This document shows, one piece after another, positions 10,199 through 20,338 of a stretch of DNA of 35,512 bases (the stretch's first letter is position 1; the number at the start of each line of letters is the position of its first letter). Origin of the DNA: Phoronis australis (Eukaryota; Phoronida; Phoronidae); the NCBI GenBank assembly GCA_002633005.1, contig NMRA01000336.1, positions 109,756 through 145,267 of the forward strand, in the 5' to 3' direction. The notes beneath the pieces are model-generated. The model was given only the letters and a program-made list of their open reading frames with translations. It did no database searches and was not told where the DNA came from. Both the position numbers and the translations under genes were made by a program.

Positions 10199-11070
10199 GC
10201 AAAAGGTACCCGCTCATCCAAAACCTTTACGGCAAACAGATGGCGCTGGATGCAATGATGCTTTACTAACAGGCAGCGCTGCTTACAGTCATGGGACATT
10301 CTTGTGTGAACTGAATCTTGTGTTATGCCGGAACATAAAATACAGACGTTTCTACTTGGTGAACCATCAGCTGCCGTGTCGTGCCACGGCCAGTCCGGTC
10401 TGCTGGGCTCAGTGTTGGCTAACGAGACGCTGAACGAAAAAGAAAATATCGCAGAGAATAAAACCTAACATGTATATCACCATGTATAATTCAAGCATAA
10501 TTTAAAAAAGTGGTTATATTTCAACCTAATTAAAATTATGGTTGTGAAGTTGCCAAAATCTCGCCGGGCGGAAAAGTGGCCGGGCCCGGTTTAGTAGCCT
10601 CACCATGGTCACGTTCATTGAATATATATTTTACCCCAGCGTTTAGGCCGAGCAACCACAACAGCGTATATTATTAACACTTTCATCTTAATTATATGTT
10701 ATAAATAGTTGTTACAAATGGGGTTTTAAACATGGAATGTCGGACACAAAGATTTCTTTTCCACACAAATTCGCCACTCATCAGGACATACACTGTCTGG
10801 TTCATGAACTCTCGTGACCTGTGGTTACAGTCAGCAGCAGCAGAATGTAGGTCAAGGTTTTTGGTTAAGATTCTCTGGCAGACAGTCTTACTTGAGCGAT
10901 AAAATGACACGTGATTGATGAAAAGCGCCATCTGTTAGCCGTAAAGGTTTTGGATGAGCGGGTACCTTTTGCCTGGCAGACAGTCTTACTTGAGCGATAA
11001 AATGACACGTGATTGATGAAAAGCGCCATCTGTTAGCCGTAAAGGTTTTGGATGAGCGGGTACCTTTTGC
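10199..11070 (-). mobile_element. 872-bp TIR transposon, copy 2 (inverted)
   Basis: The reverse complement of copy 1 (6869-7740): same length, same ends, same 98-bp terminal duplication (10875-10972 and 10973-11070) and no mismatch in the stretches I compared. The shared open frames are identical in translation. Unlike copy 1 it has no obvious target duplication: the left flank ends CAGGCAAAA and the right flank begins TTCGAGCAG. Its right end lies 45 bp inside the intron that follows the donor of exon Ig3a. Confidence 0.85.
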
Positions 11071-11115
11071 TTCGAGCAGTCGCAGAAACGGAAATTTGAT
11101 GAAAGTTTCTTTAAC

Positions 11116-11318
11116 CTGCTTCGTGGTGCAGTTTTCCCCTACTTTAAGAAGATTGATGCTTACCCCTGATGTCTTTGTTCGGTAATCCCACGACAGTTGT
11201 ACGTTAAGTAGATCAGTGACTGCCTGCGCTTCGACTTGGCATTTAAGTGTGGCTTTGTCACCTAGTCGATAGGCGCCTTCGTATGCTTCGATGAATGGTT
11301 TTGGCGGCAAGTCGTTCC
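11116..11318 (-). CDS. Exon Ig3a: first half of third VEGFR-like Ig domain
   Basis: Exon of 203 nt, read from 11318 to 11116. The acceptor is GTTACACGTAG|GGAACG and the donor GAAGCAG|GTTAAAG, phases 1 in and 0 out. It encodes NDLPPKPFIEAYEGAYRLGD, KATLKCQVEAQA, LNVQLSWDYRTKTSG and ENCTTKQ. 'GDKATLKC' is strand B with the first Ig cysteine; 'LNVQLSWDY' carries the core Trp and resembles the 'IDFNWEY' segment of VEGFR Ig3, the domain that helps bind ligand in vertebrate receptors. An N-glycosylation sequon (NCT) lies near the end. The open frame continues past the donor only into the 872-bp transposon, so the intron is real and not a read-through exon. Confidence 0.88.
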
Positions 11319-11438
11319 CTACGTGTAACACATAATACTTTCCCAGTCTGATTTATCACTGTTGTTTCGTGACGAATTTTCTGCATTTCAAAATACTCAA
11401 TGTTGGGACCCCATTCAGAGATTGTAAATCACATAAAT

Positions 11439-11602
11439 ATAGATTATTACATGGCGAAGTCGTTATCCCTAGTTATCTAGAGCCCGAGTGGATTTAAGAG
11501 AATTATCGCCAGAGGGGCGTTAGCCCCGAGGGTGATAATTCTCCAAAATCCACGAGGGCTCTAGATAAGGGGGATCACGACTGAGAACATGTAATAATCT
11601 AT
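11439..11602. mobile_element. Hairpin MITE
   Basis: Nearly palindromic over about 164 bp. ATAGATTATTACATG (11439) pairs with CATGTAATAATCTAT (ending 11602), GTCGTTATCCC with GGGATCACGAC, and ATCTAGAGCCCGAGTGGATT with AATCCACGAGGGCTCTAGAT. The centre is AATTATCGCC...GGGTGATAATT. The RNA or single strand would fold into one long stem. It lies in the intron between Ig2 and Ig3a. Confidence 0.8.
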
Positions 11603-12134
11603 TTATACCACATACTGAACGAGAAACATTGCAATGAATCGATCTACCTTTCTCGACTCGCCTCGGCTTTGTAACTACTTTCTATGTCAGAGGCCCGGGG
11701 CCGGAGGTCGTGACCTTTTAAAAAAGCGAGCTGATATCAAATATAGCTTATACTCAAAACCAATTGAAAATTTAAACAAAATAGAAATAAAATGAAACTA
11801 TAAATTAAGGTTTAGCAACTATTATAGCTTACTACACATTTTATCACGCTCAGCTTCGACTGGGAAAATATCGTCTGCTAAAGTAGGTTACTATTAGTAT
11901 CTGACTACAATGCTTAAGTCAAAGGATCCCGACGACATGATACCCGCATTCAAATTGGAGATCAGTGACTTACAAGTGAGAGAACACGATCGAAAAATTT
12001 TACTGAATTAAAATATCGTTTTTATGGAAATTATGCGTCTTATTTTTCATAATGTATAAATGTCGGTGCAATGCCCTTTGCTGAACATGCGATTGTTGCG
12101 CGTGCTCATTATTTTTCGCGTTCGATGACGTCAG

Positions 12135-12212
12135 CCGCTAAGTGGTAGTGGTAAAGTCGGCGACTCGAAACTCTTGACGCCCGGTTCGAATCCGGCCTCG
12201 GTTTCCCGCCAA
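12135..12212 (+). mobile_element. tRNA-derived SINE head
   Basis: A polymerase III box A-like stretch (TGGTAGTGGTAAAGTCGGCG, from 12143) is followed about 40 bp later by a good box B, GGTTCGAATCC at 12183-12193. The spacing is that of a tRNA. The D and anticodon arms do not fold as a functional tRNA, so I read this as a SINE head, not a tRNA gene. Confidence 0.55.
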
Positions 12213-12530
12213 AATGTTATCTCACTATTGAAATAACTTTATGGGTTATTACACGGTTGTATCTGCCATTCGAGGCTAATATTGAGGTATAAATGGTTAT
12301 ATTTACCACAACCAATTACAACACACATAGCTAAATAGTGTAGATAGCAGTCCTATTAACAGTAACAATAATAATGATGATGACGGTGGTGTGGGGGATG
12401 GTGGTGATGTCTGCAGTGTGTGTACTTGGGAAACATTCTAACAAGATGATCGAACCTAAATGTTTAAACTTATCTTGTACGTTTCATATTAGTATCGAGC
12501 TAAATGCTGTCACCTGTCGGTAATACGTAC

Positions 12531-12815
12531 GTAAATATATAACAAACAAGGAGAAGGAATCCGTGCGTGACCCTAATGCAGCTTTGCAATACATCATTCC
12601 TTGCATGTGTACTGTTGGGCTCCGAACGGTTACTCCTCGCTGTTTACTGTACCCTATGTTCGACCTGAACGTGAACTCCGTCATGTCGTTGCCGTTGATA
12701 AACTTTACTTGCGCCTTTGAGTTAGTAACGCGACATGGTAAGACAGCTGGGACTTTATGATACACCACTTTTATCGTCATGTGACGGGACTTCACCAAGA
12801 ATAACCTTTTTGCAT
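12531..12815 (-). CDS. Exon Ig2: second VEGFR/PDGFR-like Ig domain
   Basis: Exon of 285 nt, read from 12815 to 12531. The acceptor is CACTTTTCTCAG|ATGCA and the donor TATATTTAC|GTACGT, phases 1 in and 1 out. The first two bases join the G of Ig1b to make Asp, giving YIYVN-D-AKRLFLV, the same linker form as 'YVYVQD' in VEGFR. The domain reads KVPAVLPCRVTNSKAQVKFI, then FTFRSNIGYSKQRGVTVRSP, then MQGMMYCKAALGSRT. 'VLPCRVT', a YS.QRGVTV.SPT segment and 'GMMYCKA' are the hallmarks of Ig2 in the VEGFR/PDGFR class. Ig2 is the only one of the four Ig domains held in a single exon. A second possible donor, CGACAG|GTGACA, does not match the phase of Ig3a. Confidence 0.92.
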
Positions 12816-13945
12816 CTGAGAAAAGTGACAACTACAAGATGACAAGACCAACTTCGACCGTTGATATGCGCCAATAGGGCATCTTATGTTCCTAGGGGTT
12901 ACCAAATAGTTTGATGCAGGGTGCAAGGAGACTATTTGAACACAAATGGTCAGAATTAACATCAGATCAAACAGTTTAAAACAAGGGAGTATAACACCAG
13001 GCACCCAAATATTAGAATATCTGGTCTACTTTTTGAGATTCGAAGATAGAAACGAAATGACAAAACGGGCACAGCACTAGTTGGAATCTGTTCAAAACTG
13101 GTATCTATAATCTCCAAAATAGAACGGTCACTACGGTGCTGCATTAATACGAAACACAAAAGGTAACAGCGCATTGCCGTTACATACCTCTGCGTCAACG
13201 TTTCAATGAAATCGGTCAAATTCCTAGATATCATACGGAGACGCCCTCCTTCTCCAAAATATGGAAAAGCCTCATGTTAACACCAAAATGAAAACCAAGG
13301 GTGCTGCAGACATCGAAAAGGCCCACAAGTGGTCTTGTTTGAGAGCATTTGACATATACCTGTGTAAGGTTGTACATATGATCTTATCGACAAGACTGAA
13401 CGTTTAGCCAAATATCTACAAAACTCTAAAATTTAACTACGTAAAAGTATATATTTTCTGAAAGCAAAAATCCTTTAAAATTTGATTTGGACTTCATAAC
13501 AACCTACCATTTATGGAGTCACTCACGACGGAGACCATGTATTTTAGTAACAAAAAACACAGTCAGATAGTAAAACAATGATACACGTTCATATTACCGT
13601 CATCATGTTTTGTTCTTGTAAATATTTGGTTTTTCAGTGTACATCTATTAAATAAAAACTGTATAACATTTTGGTATGAAAAAAAGATTCGTCCTCCACT
13701 TATTCAAACAATTGAGGTGTATTCTTTAACAGCACATTTTCTGAAATGAAATTTCTTCAAGCAGTTTTTAGAAAAGTCAGGGAGGTGTGTATACCTACTA
13801 CAAGCGTTACGATTAACCTTTTCTCTATTTTGGAAGAAGGAACAAGTGTCCAAACATTTACAATTTGAAACGATACCTACCACACGTTCTATTTTTGCGA
13901 TATTACTTTGTAAAACGTCACCAGTAAGAATCATCGCCAATTTTA
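12816..13945. other. Start of the long Ig1b-Ig2 intron
   Basis: No exon recognised. A repeat phrase near 13174-13236 (ACATACCTCTGCGTCAACG, then ATCGGTCAAATTCCTAGATATCATACGGAGACGC) recurs in diverged form at 15940-16000, 16105-16165 and 16355-16425. The minus-strand frames here are rich in F, L and C without domain pattern. Confidence 0.4.
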
Positions 13946-14150
13946 CATGCGCGCACCCAGCCTCGAATTTTTGAAAATGTGGACCTTTTACTAAGATTCT
14001 TGGGGTACGTTCAGAGCTATGAATTGTCAATTCGTCGAATTTTGATAGTTCCTGGCTTTTTAGCGGACTTTTGTCTCGTTTTCTACTTTTTCCTGAGTTT
14101 TTGTTTCTCTGAGGCGGACCTTTTCGCCCACTTCGCCAGATGCGCGTATG
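13946..14150 (+). mobile_element. MITE family A, copy 3
   Basis: Begins CATGCGCGCACCCAGCCTCG and ends CTTCGCCAGATGCGCGTATG. The interior shares AGCGGACTTTTGTCTCGTTT, TTTGTTTCTCTGAGGCGGAC and CTTTTCGCCCACTTCGCCA with the copies at 629 and 4292. Confidence 0.7.
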
Positions 14151-14299
14151 TTTTATATATGAAGTAGATGTGCTTTAGCGATTAATTTACCAAATTCAAA
14201 GCCTACGTATCATGCAAAGCACTCTTCAAATGACTGAATAGTTTCTATCAGCGTACATATCTGTGCTCATTGTCCTAACCTCTAGCGAGTTCATAATGG

Positions 14300-14385
14300 A
14301 TGAGGTAGTTCGAGCGTCATTCCGTATAGACTAGGCAGGACGCTGGATTGTTAATCCAGCGGGCACATTGAGGAAAACCAAGCAC
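14300..14385 (+). repeat. tRNA-like fragment
   Basis: GGACGCTGGATTGTTAATCC followed by AGCGG makes a perfect anticodon-arm stem (CTGGA/TCCAG) with a loop carrying GTT, as in tRNA-Asn-derived SINEs. No T-arm or box B follows, so it is a relic and not a working tRNA gene. Confidence 0.3.
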
Positions 14386-15929
14386 CATGTTCACATGTGT
14401 AGCCATGCGAGAAGTAAACTTCCACCGAAATGCATGCCAATCGATCGGTCAGTAAAAACAAATACATTTGAAAGAAACGGATAATGTCTGCAACACATAG
14501 TGCTATCGAATATCAGAGAAACCTTGACATACTTTCTATCAAAGCAAACAGTAAAGTTCAAAAATGAATAAGCTGGTTACTGCGGGTTTTCTTATTGACA
14601 GACATACCAACACTGGAAATTTCTTTATTTTGGAAAACATAGTTCTGTTCTCCAATCAGAGGCCTTTGCAATTACTGAAGTTGTAATAAAAGAACTGCTC
14701 GAAAAGCGAATAAAAAAACTGTAGAGCTATCTTGTCAGATAGCCAGGCAGCTATTTTAAAAAGCCATAAAATGCTGCTGTGAAATCACATATTGTTCAGC
14801 AATGTATCACAAATCTAAATAATTTAGATAAATATACACACAAAACGTACTGAGAGTGGCGTAGAAGAAGTAATATCCCACGAGACATTGTTCTGCGTAT
14901 CGACCGAGAAATTCCTAGTAAGTTTCTTTCATTTTAGGCAGACTTTTTAAATTCTTGACCCAGACTGTTCACGTGGCGGATCACATTCAATATGTATATA
15001 CGTTCTCGTTACGTTCCAAGTTTTCTCTAGTAAAATAAACAGCTTTAAATGTAACGATTTCTTACTTGAAAAGAAACAACAAAGATGAAAACAAAGGTTA
15101 ATTAGGCATTGAACTTGTTACATTTCCCGCCAATATTTAAATAACAACATTTGATATTGTAGTTACCGAAGAATCGACGCCAGAGTTGCAGACGATATAA
15201 TACTAACATTAAGCAATTGAAAACTGAAACAGAAATGTCATATAATTTAACAGTTTTGTAGCAGATGTTACGTTTTGCATGTTGAGTGTTATTTATACTG
15301 CTGCAATTGAATTACTTAAAAACTATTTCGGAAAGTTTGATGATCGAACCGGCTAACGACGTCGAGTCAACATTGACCTACCTTTTGAGCTTTCCATGTA
15401 AAAGGTCACTGTTGAAGTAGTGCAGGAGGTGAATATGGAAAACATTATTACATGGCCGTTTTGCACTTGACTGATTCAGCGCGTATGGCATAAAATCGTA
15501 TCACATTTGCTTGGACCCTGGACACGTTGGTATACAGGGTAATGGGGCAGTTAACCGATTAGCTAAAGATCGTCCATAAGTTTCATTTCAAGAACCTAAT
15601 CCAAATTCACCTTTCCCTTGTGCGTCCTGCGGCTTAGTAATTACTAAAAATTTGATTATTTAAACGATGGAAACATCTTGGACTAATAGAAGTGACCGCG
15701 GAGGAGCAAAAGAGGCGGTGAGCTGGATAACTCCCAGTCTTACAACCAAGCTTTTGAGTCTTAACTGCAGTTGGCAATGCGGGTCGTTGTAACCTGTAGA
15801 AACATAAAAACAACAGGTCGAGCAACAGATTCTAACTGCTCGAAGACCTGGATTGAAGATGAAACATTAGAACACCATGTCTGTCGGTGTTTCACATATC
15901 TAAGAATTACAAAAATACTTCCTAAATAA

Positions 15930-16520
15930 ACCGAGACTGTCACATACGTCTTCGTCAAGGTGCATTAAAACCCGTCAACCAGTTGTCTAGAGATCATACA
16001 GAAACACCCAAATAGTACAGAAAAGTCCCTTGCCAAGTCCAAAATGACGTCTATGGGTTGGTGAAGTCTTCTAAAGTCGATTGTTGCGGATGAAATGTCG
16101 TCACATACTTGTAAGTCAAATGTCATTGCAATAAATCCACCAATTCTTCACATATCATCTGGAAACAACCTTTCCCGGCCTCCTGGCATGGCCATGCAAC
16201 AAACTGAAAAGTAACATGCGCCTCTCCAACAATAACCATTGTGCCAAAGTTCATCCAGATACGGCCCGGGATTAATCAGATATCGAAAAGGGCAAAATGA
16301 TCAATGGGGATGTTGCAGTGGTTGAAATTGTTCAAGAATCGACTGATGCCAGCGGAATGGCGTCGTATACATGTGTCAAGTTTCATTAAAACCGCCAATA
16401 TGTTCACTAGATATCATTCGGAAACACTCTTCGTCCTAAAAGTACCCCTGATCGATACCAGATCGGTCACTAGGGGATGGAGCAGTGGTCGAATCCACAC
16501 GAAAATTGACTGATGCCAAC
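15930..16520 (+). repeat. Diverged repeat units of a dispersed family
   Basis: Units of the form 'GTCACATAC..TGTGTCAAGTTTCATTAAAACCGCCAA.. TTCACTAGATATCATTCGGAAAC' occur at about 15940, 16105, 16240 and 16355, with a related unit outside the foldback element at 13174. Sequence between units varies, so spacing is irregular. The overlapping plus-strand frames at 16304-16746 are explained by this repeat. Confidence 0.45.
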
Positions 16521-17149
16521 GCATTGTCGACAGATACTTTGGCAAATTAATGTTCACATTCATGTAGAATTACTGAATGTCGTTGTTGTGTTGCGTTCTG
16601 GTACAACATTAACGATGTTAGTAATCTTCAAGAAATCGTGGAAAATCAAAATTTTATGTGAACGACAATTCCCATTGTTGAACAAATTCGCCCTCCATTC
16701 AGCGAACAAATCCTCCTCTGATATTTTTCTAAGATCAAATCTATAATAACTTTTGCTAGCACGAGAATCTGTGATTATACAACATCCAAAAATATCAAAA
16801 GCACGTGGAAAATATTCAGGCCCTAAACTCTAGACTCCTTTTTTCTACGAATACGGCTTCCGTCTACATGTACCAACTAAATTCGAAGAATCAAAAACCC
16901 AAACTTTTGAAAATTTAAACATTTGAATAAATTAATTATTTATCCCATACGCGTTGAATCAGTCCAGTGCAATACAGCCATGTAATAATGTTTCCCTTTT
17001 CACCTCCTGCACTACTTCAACAGTGACCTCTGACATGGAAAGTTCAAAAGGTAGGTCGACGTCGACACGACGTCATTAGCCGGTTCGATCATCAAACTTT
17101 CTGAAAATGGTTTAAAGTAATACAATTGCAGCACTGTAAATAACAGTCA

Positions 17150-18141
17150 CCTAAGCGGAATTAGGGAGGGCCCAGGGAGCCCGCCCTCCCCCCCCCCTTG
17201 GCTGCCGCATAAGAATAAATCAGCAAGAGCGAAGGGAAATGTTGAGTTCATTAATTAACCCCGGTAATTAACATTATACGGCTGAAACAAGATTTAAATG
17301 TGTACAGTTTTAGTGTGTTTGGGGGGGCTCAGATTCAATTTCAAGTGTCAAATTTAGAACACGGCGCAATCGTGACGGAACTATGGCTAAGTATAGGCTC
17401 TCTCGCGATATCCCAGGCGACCGGCTGTGGTGCTGCGCACTACGACTCCGTTTTCGTTGTCTGATTCACATTGCAATGAAGAAAATTACTTCATTTTTTT
17501 AAGGAAATGGAATCTGAGTGACGATAAAAAACAGAAGCTGCTGGTAAGATGTGAATTTTAATCGAAGCCTTAGTGAATCACTCAGAAACTCATAATTCTC
17601 TCTTTGTCAAACTTTAACTTAAGACGATTTCCAAAGCAATCGCATCATTAATGCCAACACAAAAAACGGATTTGGTCTTTTGGGCAATTGAAGAATATTC
17701 TAAATACAACAAATTTGTTACGAACTGATTGCACAAAATACAAAAAGTATAATAAGCATAACAAAAACAAGTAGGTTTCGCGTGCAAACGCTGTGGACCA
17801 TAAACAAGTAGGTCTCTCAGTAAGAATTTACAAATGTAAGCGTGGTGGCGTAGTGGGTGGTAAAGCACTCGCGCTCCATGCACAAGGTCGTGAGTTCGAG
17901 TCTGTGATATAACAGCAGGTTTTCAAGATTGACACGTTCTCTGTGTTTTATTTTTCTTCTTTGCCTTATTTTCTTAGATAATACTTCAGGAATCAAGGAA
18001 AATGATTGATTTTTAGAGGAAAAAACAAAAAAAATCCCCCTCCCGACCTCCCCCCTAAGCGCATCCACAATCGCGCTTTGCGCAAATGTTTACAGACAAA
18101 ATGTTGGACCCACCCTTTGTGATATCCAAGATCCGCCACTA
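17150..18141. mobile_element. 992-bp insertion in the right arm, 5-bp duplication AGTCA
   Basis: The left arm of the foldback element reads, in reverse, AATAACACTCAACATGC. In the right arm this site is split: AATAACAGTCA, then 992 bp, then AGTCAACATGC. AGTCA (17145-17149 and 18142-18146) is the duplicated target. The insertion begins CCTAAGCGGAATTAGGGAGG and ends AAGATCCGCCACTA, a weak inverted pair of the 'AGTGGCGGATC' type seen at the ends of several hAT-like animal transposons. It has C-rich and G-rich runs near 17170-17203 and no transposase. It carries a SINE head at 17838. Confidence 0.65.
17838..17910 (+). mobile_element. tRNA-derived SINE head
   Basis: GCGTGGTGGCGTAGTGGGTG contains a polymerase III box A, and GTGAGTTCGAGTCTG a box B about 40 bp further on. 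The intervening ACTCGCGCTCCATGCACAAG takes the anticodon-arm position. A T-rich tail follows (TTTTATTTTTCTTC near 17945). It is a SINE, not a tRNA gene, because the acceptor and D stems do not pair. Confidence 0.6.
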
Positions 18142-18389
18142 AGTCAACATGCAATCAGGTCCCAATCGTAACATCTGAAACCGAACTGTGAATTATATGA
18201 TAGTTCTTTCTCAGTTTTCAATTGCTAAATATTATATCGTCTGCAACTCAGAAGCCAATTCCAAATATTGTTGTTATTTAACTATTTTCAGGGGTTGTTA
18301 CCGTGTTTTTTTCATCTTTGTTATCTCTTTTCAAGTAATAAATCGTTACATTCACTAGAGAAAACTTGCAACCTAACGCGCAAGTACAT

Positions 18390-18419
18390 AATTATATGTA
18401 TATGTATATGTATATGTAG
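18390..18419. repeat. (TATATG)n microsatellite
   Basis: Four to five units of TATATG. It occurs only in the right arm of the foldback element; at the corresponding place the left arm has a short TATGTATATACG. Confidence 0.8.
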
Positions 18420-18504
18420 GAAGTGATCCTCCACGTGAACAGTCTGAGCGAAGTATCTTAAATGAAAGAAACCTAGGAATTCGAAGCGTATGGGATAAAT
18501 ACAG

Positions 18505-18608
18505 AACGTACCTCGATTGGCGTAGATGAAGTGATATCCTACTCGACATCATTACGCGGAATGATGTCTCGTGGGATATTACTTCATCTACGCCATTCTC
18601 GGTACGTT
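18505..18608. repeat. 104-bp palindrome at the end of the right foldback arm
   Basis: AACGTACC...GGCGTAGATGAAGTGATATC pairs with GATATTACTTCATCTACGCC...GGTACGTT around a centre ACATCATTACGCGGAATGATGT. The left arm has one strand of this (AAAACGTACTGAGAGTGGCG, then AGAAGTAATATCCCACGAGA) but not the second, so the terminal segment of the right arm is duplicated head to head. Confidence 0.75.
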
Positions 18609-19085
18609 TTGTGTGTATAACAACTTTCTGTCCACTAAATTCTATAACCAAAACGAAATATTTTTGAAACGCACTCCAGAGTAGAACTTTTTGAAAAGGC
18701 AACACTTAATGGAAACGGCGTTCATTTACACGTATCCAAAACCAAAGACGCAACTTAAAAAGTTGACGAAACGTTTGTATTGGTGCCAGTCATTGTGTAG
18801 ACGGGAGAAACTCGCTCATTCGAAACAATAAATGAAAGTTTCGTCGTTATTGTTTTCATATACAAATACAAACACTTGGAACGAACTTCTCGCCTCTGTA
18901 ATTGCAAGGTAAGTAGTAACGTACACGATAACACCACTATTGAATCGATTCAGTTTGTAGTCAGGTTCACTATGTCCAAATTTTGACATTCGTGGGAATT
19001 TTTTGGGGAAAGTGGAGACTATATATTTTTGGAAACGTCATGGAATGACGAATCAGAAAATAATTGATTCTATTTTTTCATTGGC

Positions 19086-19345
19086 CATCTTGGCGACCAT
19101 TTTTTTTTTCAAAAATGGCGCCGGTAAAATGGATTTTGCCTAATATATCCGCCCTTGGGTCACTGAGAATGTTAGTTTTTATCGCTACACCTGCAGTTCT
19201 GAGGTCAATGAATTAGAAATTTTAATTTTAATGGCGGTCATCTTGGTGGCCATCTTGAAATTTCACAAATGGCGCCAGTATAATACATTGTGCTCAGTAT
19301 TTCTGTTCTTGGGTCACTTAGAATGTTAGCTTTAATGGCTGAAAA
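19086..19345. repeat. Two diverged tandem units (~165-175 bp)
   Basis: Unit 1 has TTGGCGACCATTTT, AAAAATGGCGCCGGTAAAAT and CTTGGGTCACTGAGAATGTT. Unit 2 has TTGGTGGCCATCTT, CAAATGGCGCCAGTATAATA and CTTGGGTCACTTAGAATGTT in the same order. The second unit ends about 105 bp downstream of the donor of exon Ig1b. Confidence 0.65.
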
Positions 19346-19448
19346 GGATGCAAAGATGACGCGGGTGTACGCAGAACATTTTGAAAATGCAAAAAGAGGT
19401 TATTTTCAAATAAAAACAAGGCAGTGTGAGCAGAGCCGATGATGATAC

Positions 19449-19608
19449 CATTCACGTATATGTAGATGGTAGTATTTTTCGTTTCGTCGCTTTCGAGTCT
19501 ACATGTTTTCGGGCCTGTATCTTCAGGAACCAATTTTCCGAAGATTAACCAAGTTTCGTACTTGCGAGTTTCGTTGTTGTATTCACGAGGTGATCCGTCA
19601 GCTGGTTC
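19449..19608 (-). CDS. Exon Ig1b: second half of first VEGFR-like Ig domain
   Basis: Exon of 160 nt, read from 19608 to 19449. The acceptor is CTGTGTTCTTTCAG|GAACCAG and the donor GTGAATG|GTATCATC, phases 0 in and 1 out. It encodes EPADGSPREYNNETRKYETW, LIFGKLVPEDTGPKTCRLES and NTTIYIYVN. 'PEDTGPKTC' is the F strand with the second Ig cysteine, although the usual Tyr two residues before it is Lys. 'TIYIYVND' (the Asp is completed by exon Ig2) matches the 'VIYVYVQD' strand that closes Ig1 in VEGFR1-3 and was my strongest single clue to the family. Two sequons (NET, NTT) are present. Confidence 0.9.
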
Positions 19609-19885
19609 CTGAAAGAACACAGACAAGGAACAATTCATGCTCTTAATGAATCAGTTAGATAATCATGTTCTAACCATTACTGTACAATGTTTGTTGTGCA
19701 TGTATATAATGCAACAATTAGACGTGATACATTATAAGGTGCCACCTTTTTGACAAATGTGCATGTCAGAATATAGTCTTACAGTATTTTTAGTTGTATT
19801 GTATTGTTTTGTTATTCAGTTTGATTGGCATGACCCCTGAGTTAAGTACAGTGATGATGTAATTTGTTTACTACAAAATAGTGTA

Positions 19886-20022
19886 GAACTTTCTAGAAAA
19901 CTCTAGCATGACAGTAATTAATGCAGTCTGGAATATTCTAGAGACTAGTACATGTTTGTGGAATGGTTGGGTATATTCAGGAAAGTTCTAGAATGTGCTT
20001 GAATTGATGCAAAGTTCCAGAA
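19886..20022 (+). promoter_or_regulatory. Cluster of heat-shock elements in the LTR
   Basis: Two perfect three-unit HSF sites, GAAcTTTCtaGAA form: GAACTTTCTAGAA at 19886-19898 and GAAAGTTCTAGAA at 19981-19993. One near-perfect site, GAATATTCTAGAG, is at 19931-19943 and a two-unit site, TTCCAGAA, at 20015-20022. All lie within 150 bp upstream of a TATA box. HSF binds alternating nGAAn/nTTCn units; that these respond to heat in this organism is inference. Confidence 0.8.
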
Positions 20023-20035
20023 CAATGCATTCGGC

Positions 20036-20043
20036 TATAAATA
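20036..20043 (+). promoter_or_regulatory. TATA box of the solo LTR
   Basis: TATAAATA in GGCTATAAATACACAAGC, 14 bp after the last heat-shock site. Transcription would start about 25-30 bp downstream, near 20068, running away from Ig1b and antisense through Ig1a. Confidence 0.75.
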
Positions 20044-20332
20044 CACAAGCACGGGTTTGTGTTAGTCAGATCAAGTCAGTTAATCCTGAGTTCAAGAAAG
20101 TTAATCAAGAGATTACAGTTGAGTTGCAGTGAAGAGAATCAGCAGTTACAGCGGTAGTCAATAGAGAGCCAGCTACAGAGACAGCAGGTTATTGAATCGA
20201 CGAGTGTAACAGTTGCTGAACGTGTCTCAGAAGTTCATCACAAGTCAAGGCTTCGCAGCATTGGTTGGAGCATAAACAGACATTACGTCGGACGTTTTGT
20301 TTGAGTAGGCTTGTGAACGTACGGTCGGGATT

Positions 20333-20338
20333 AATAAA
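20333..20338 (+). terminator. Poly(A) signal of the solo LTR
   Basis: AATAAA in GGGATTAATAAAGGATT, about 100 bp before the LTR end. It would mark the R/U5 border. Confidence 0.55.

Larger units (their letters stand above)
14835..18617. mobile_element. Foldback element with ~650-bp inverted arms
   Basis: The outer ends are TACACACAAAACGTACTGAG (14835) and its inverted counterpart ending GTACGTTTTGTGTGTA (18617); both are followed outward by TA, a possible target duplication. The left arm is about 14835-15495. The right arm is 16940-18617 and is interrupted by a separate 992-bp insertion. Matching landmarks, read inward: CAGACTGTTCACGTGG, GAGTTGCAGACGATATAATA, CAATTGAAAACTGA, GAACCGGCTAACGACGTCGA, GCAGGAGGTGAATATGGAAA and GCGTATGGCATAAA. 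The arms are diverged by substitutions and small indels, so the element is old. The core (15496-16939) has no recognisable transposase. It fills about half of the intron between Ig1b and Ig2. Confidence 0.72.

Noticed and set aside
10888-11331. A single 147-codon minus-strand gene
   Set aside because: Only the first half is exon Ig3a; after the donor at 11116 the frame enters an intron and then the 872-bp transposon.
12135-12212. A functional tRNA gene
   Set aside because: Box A and box B are present, but acceptor and D stems do not pair; a SINE head fits better. The same applies to 17838-17910 and 14300-14385.
12516-12531. The donor CGACAG|GTGACA for exon Ig2
   Set aside because: It is a stronger consensus but leaves phase 0, whereas the only acceptor for Ig3a is phase 1; TTAC|GTACGT fits.
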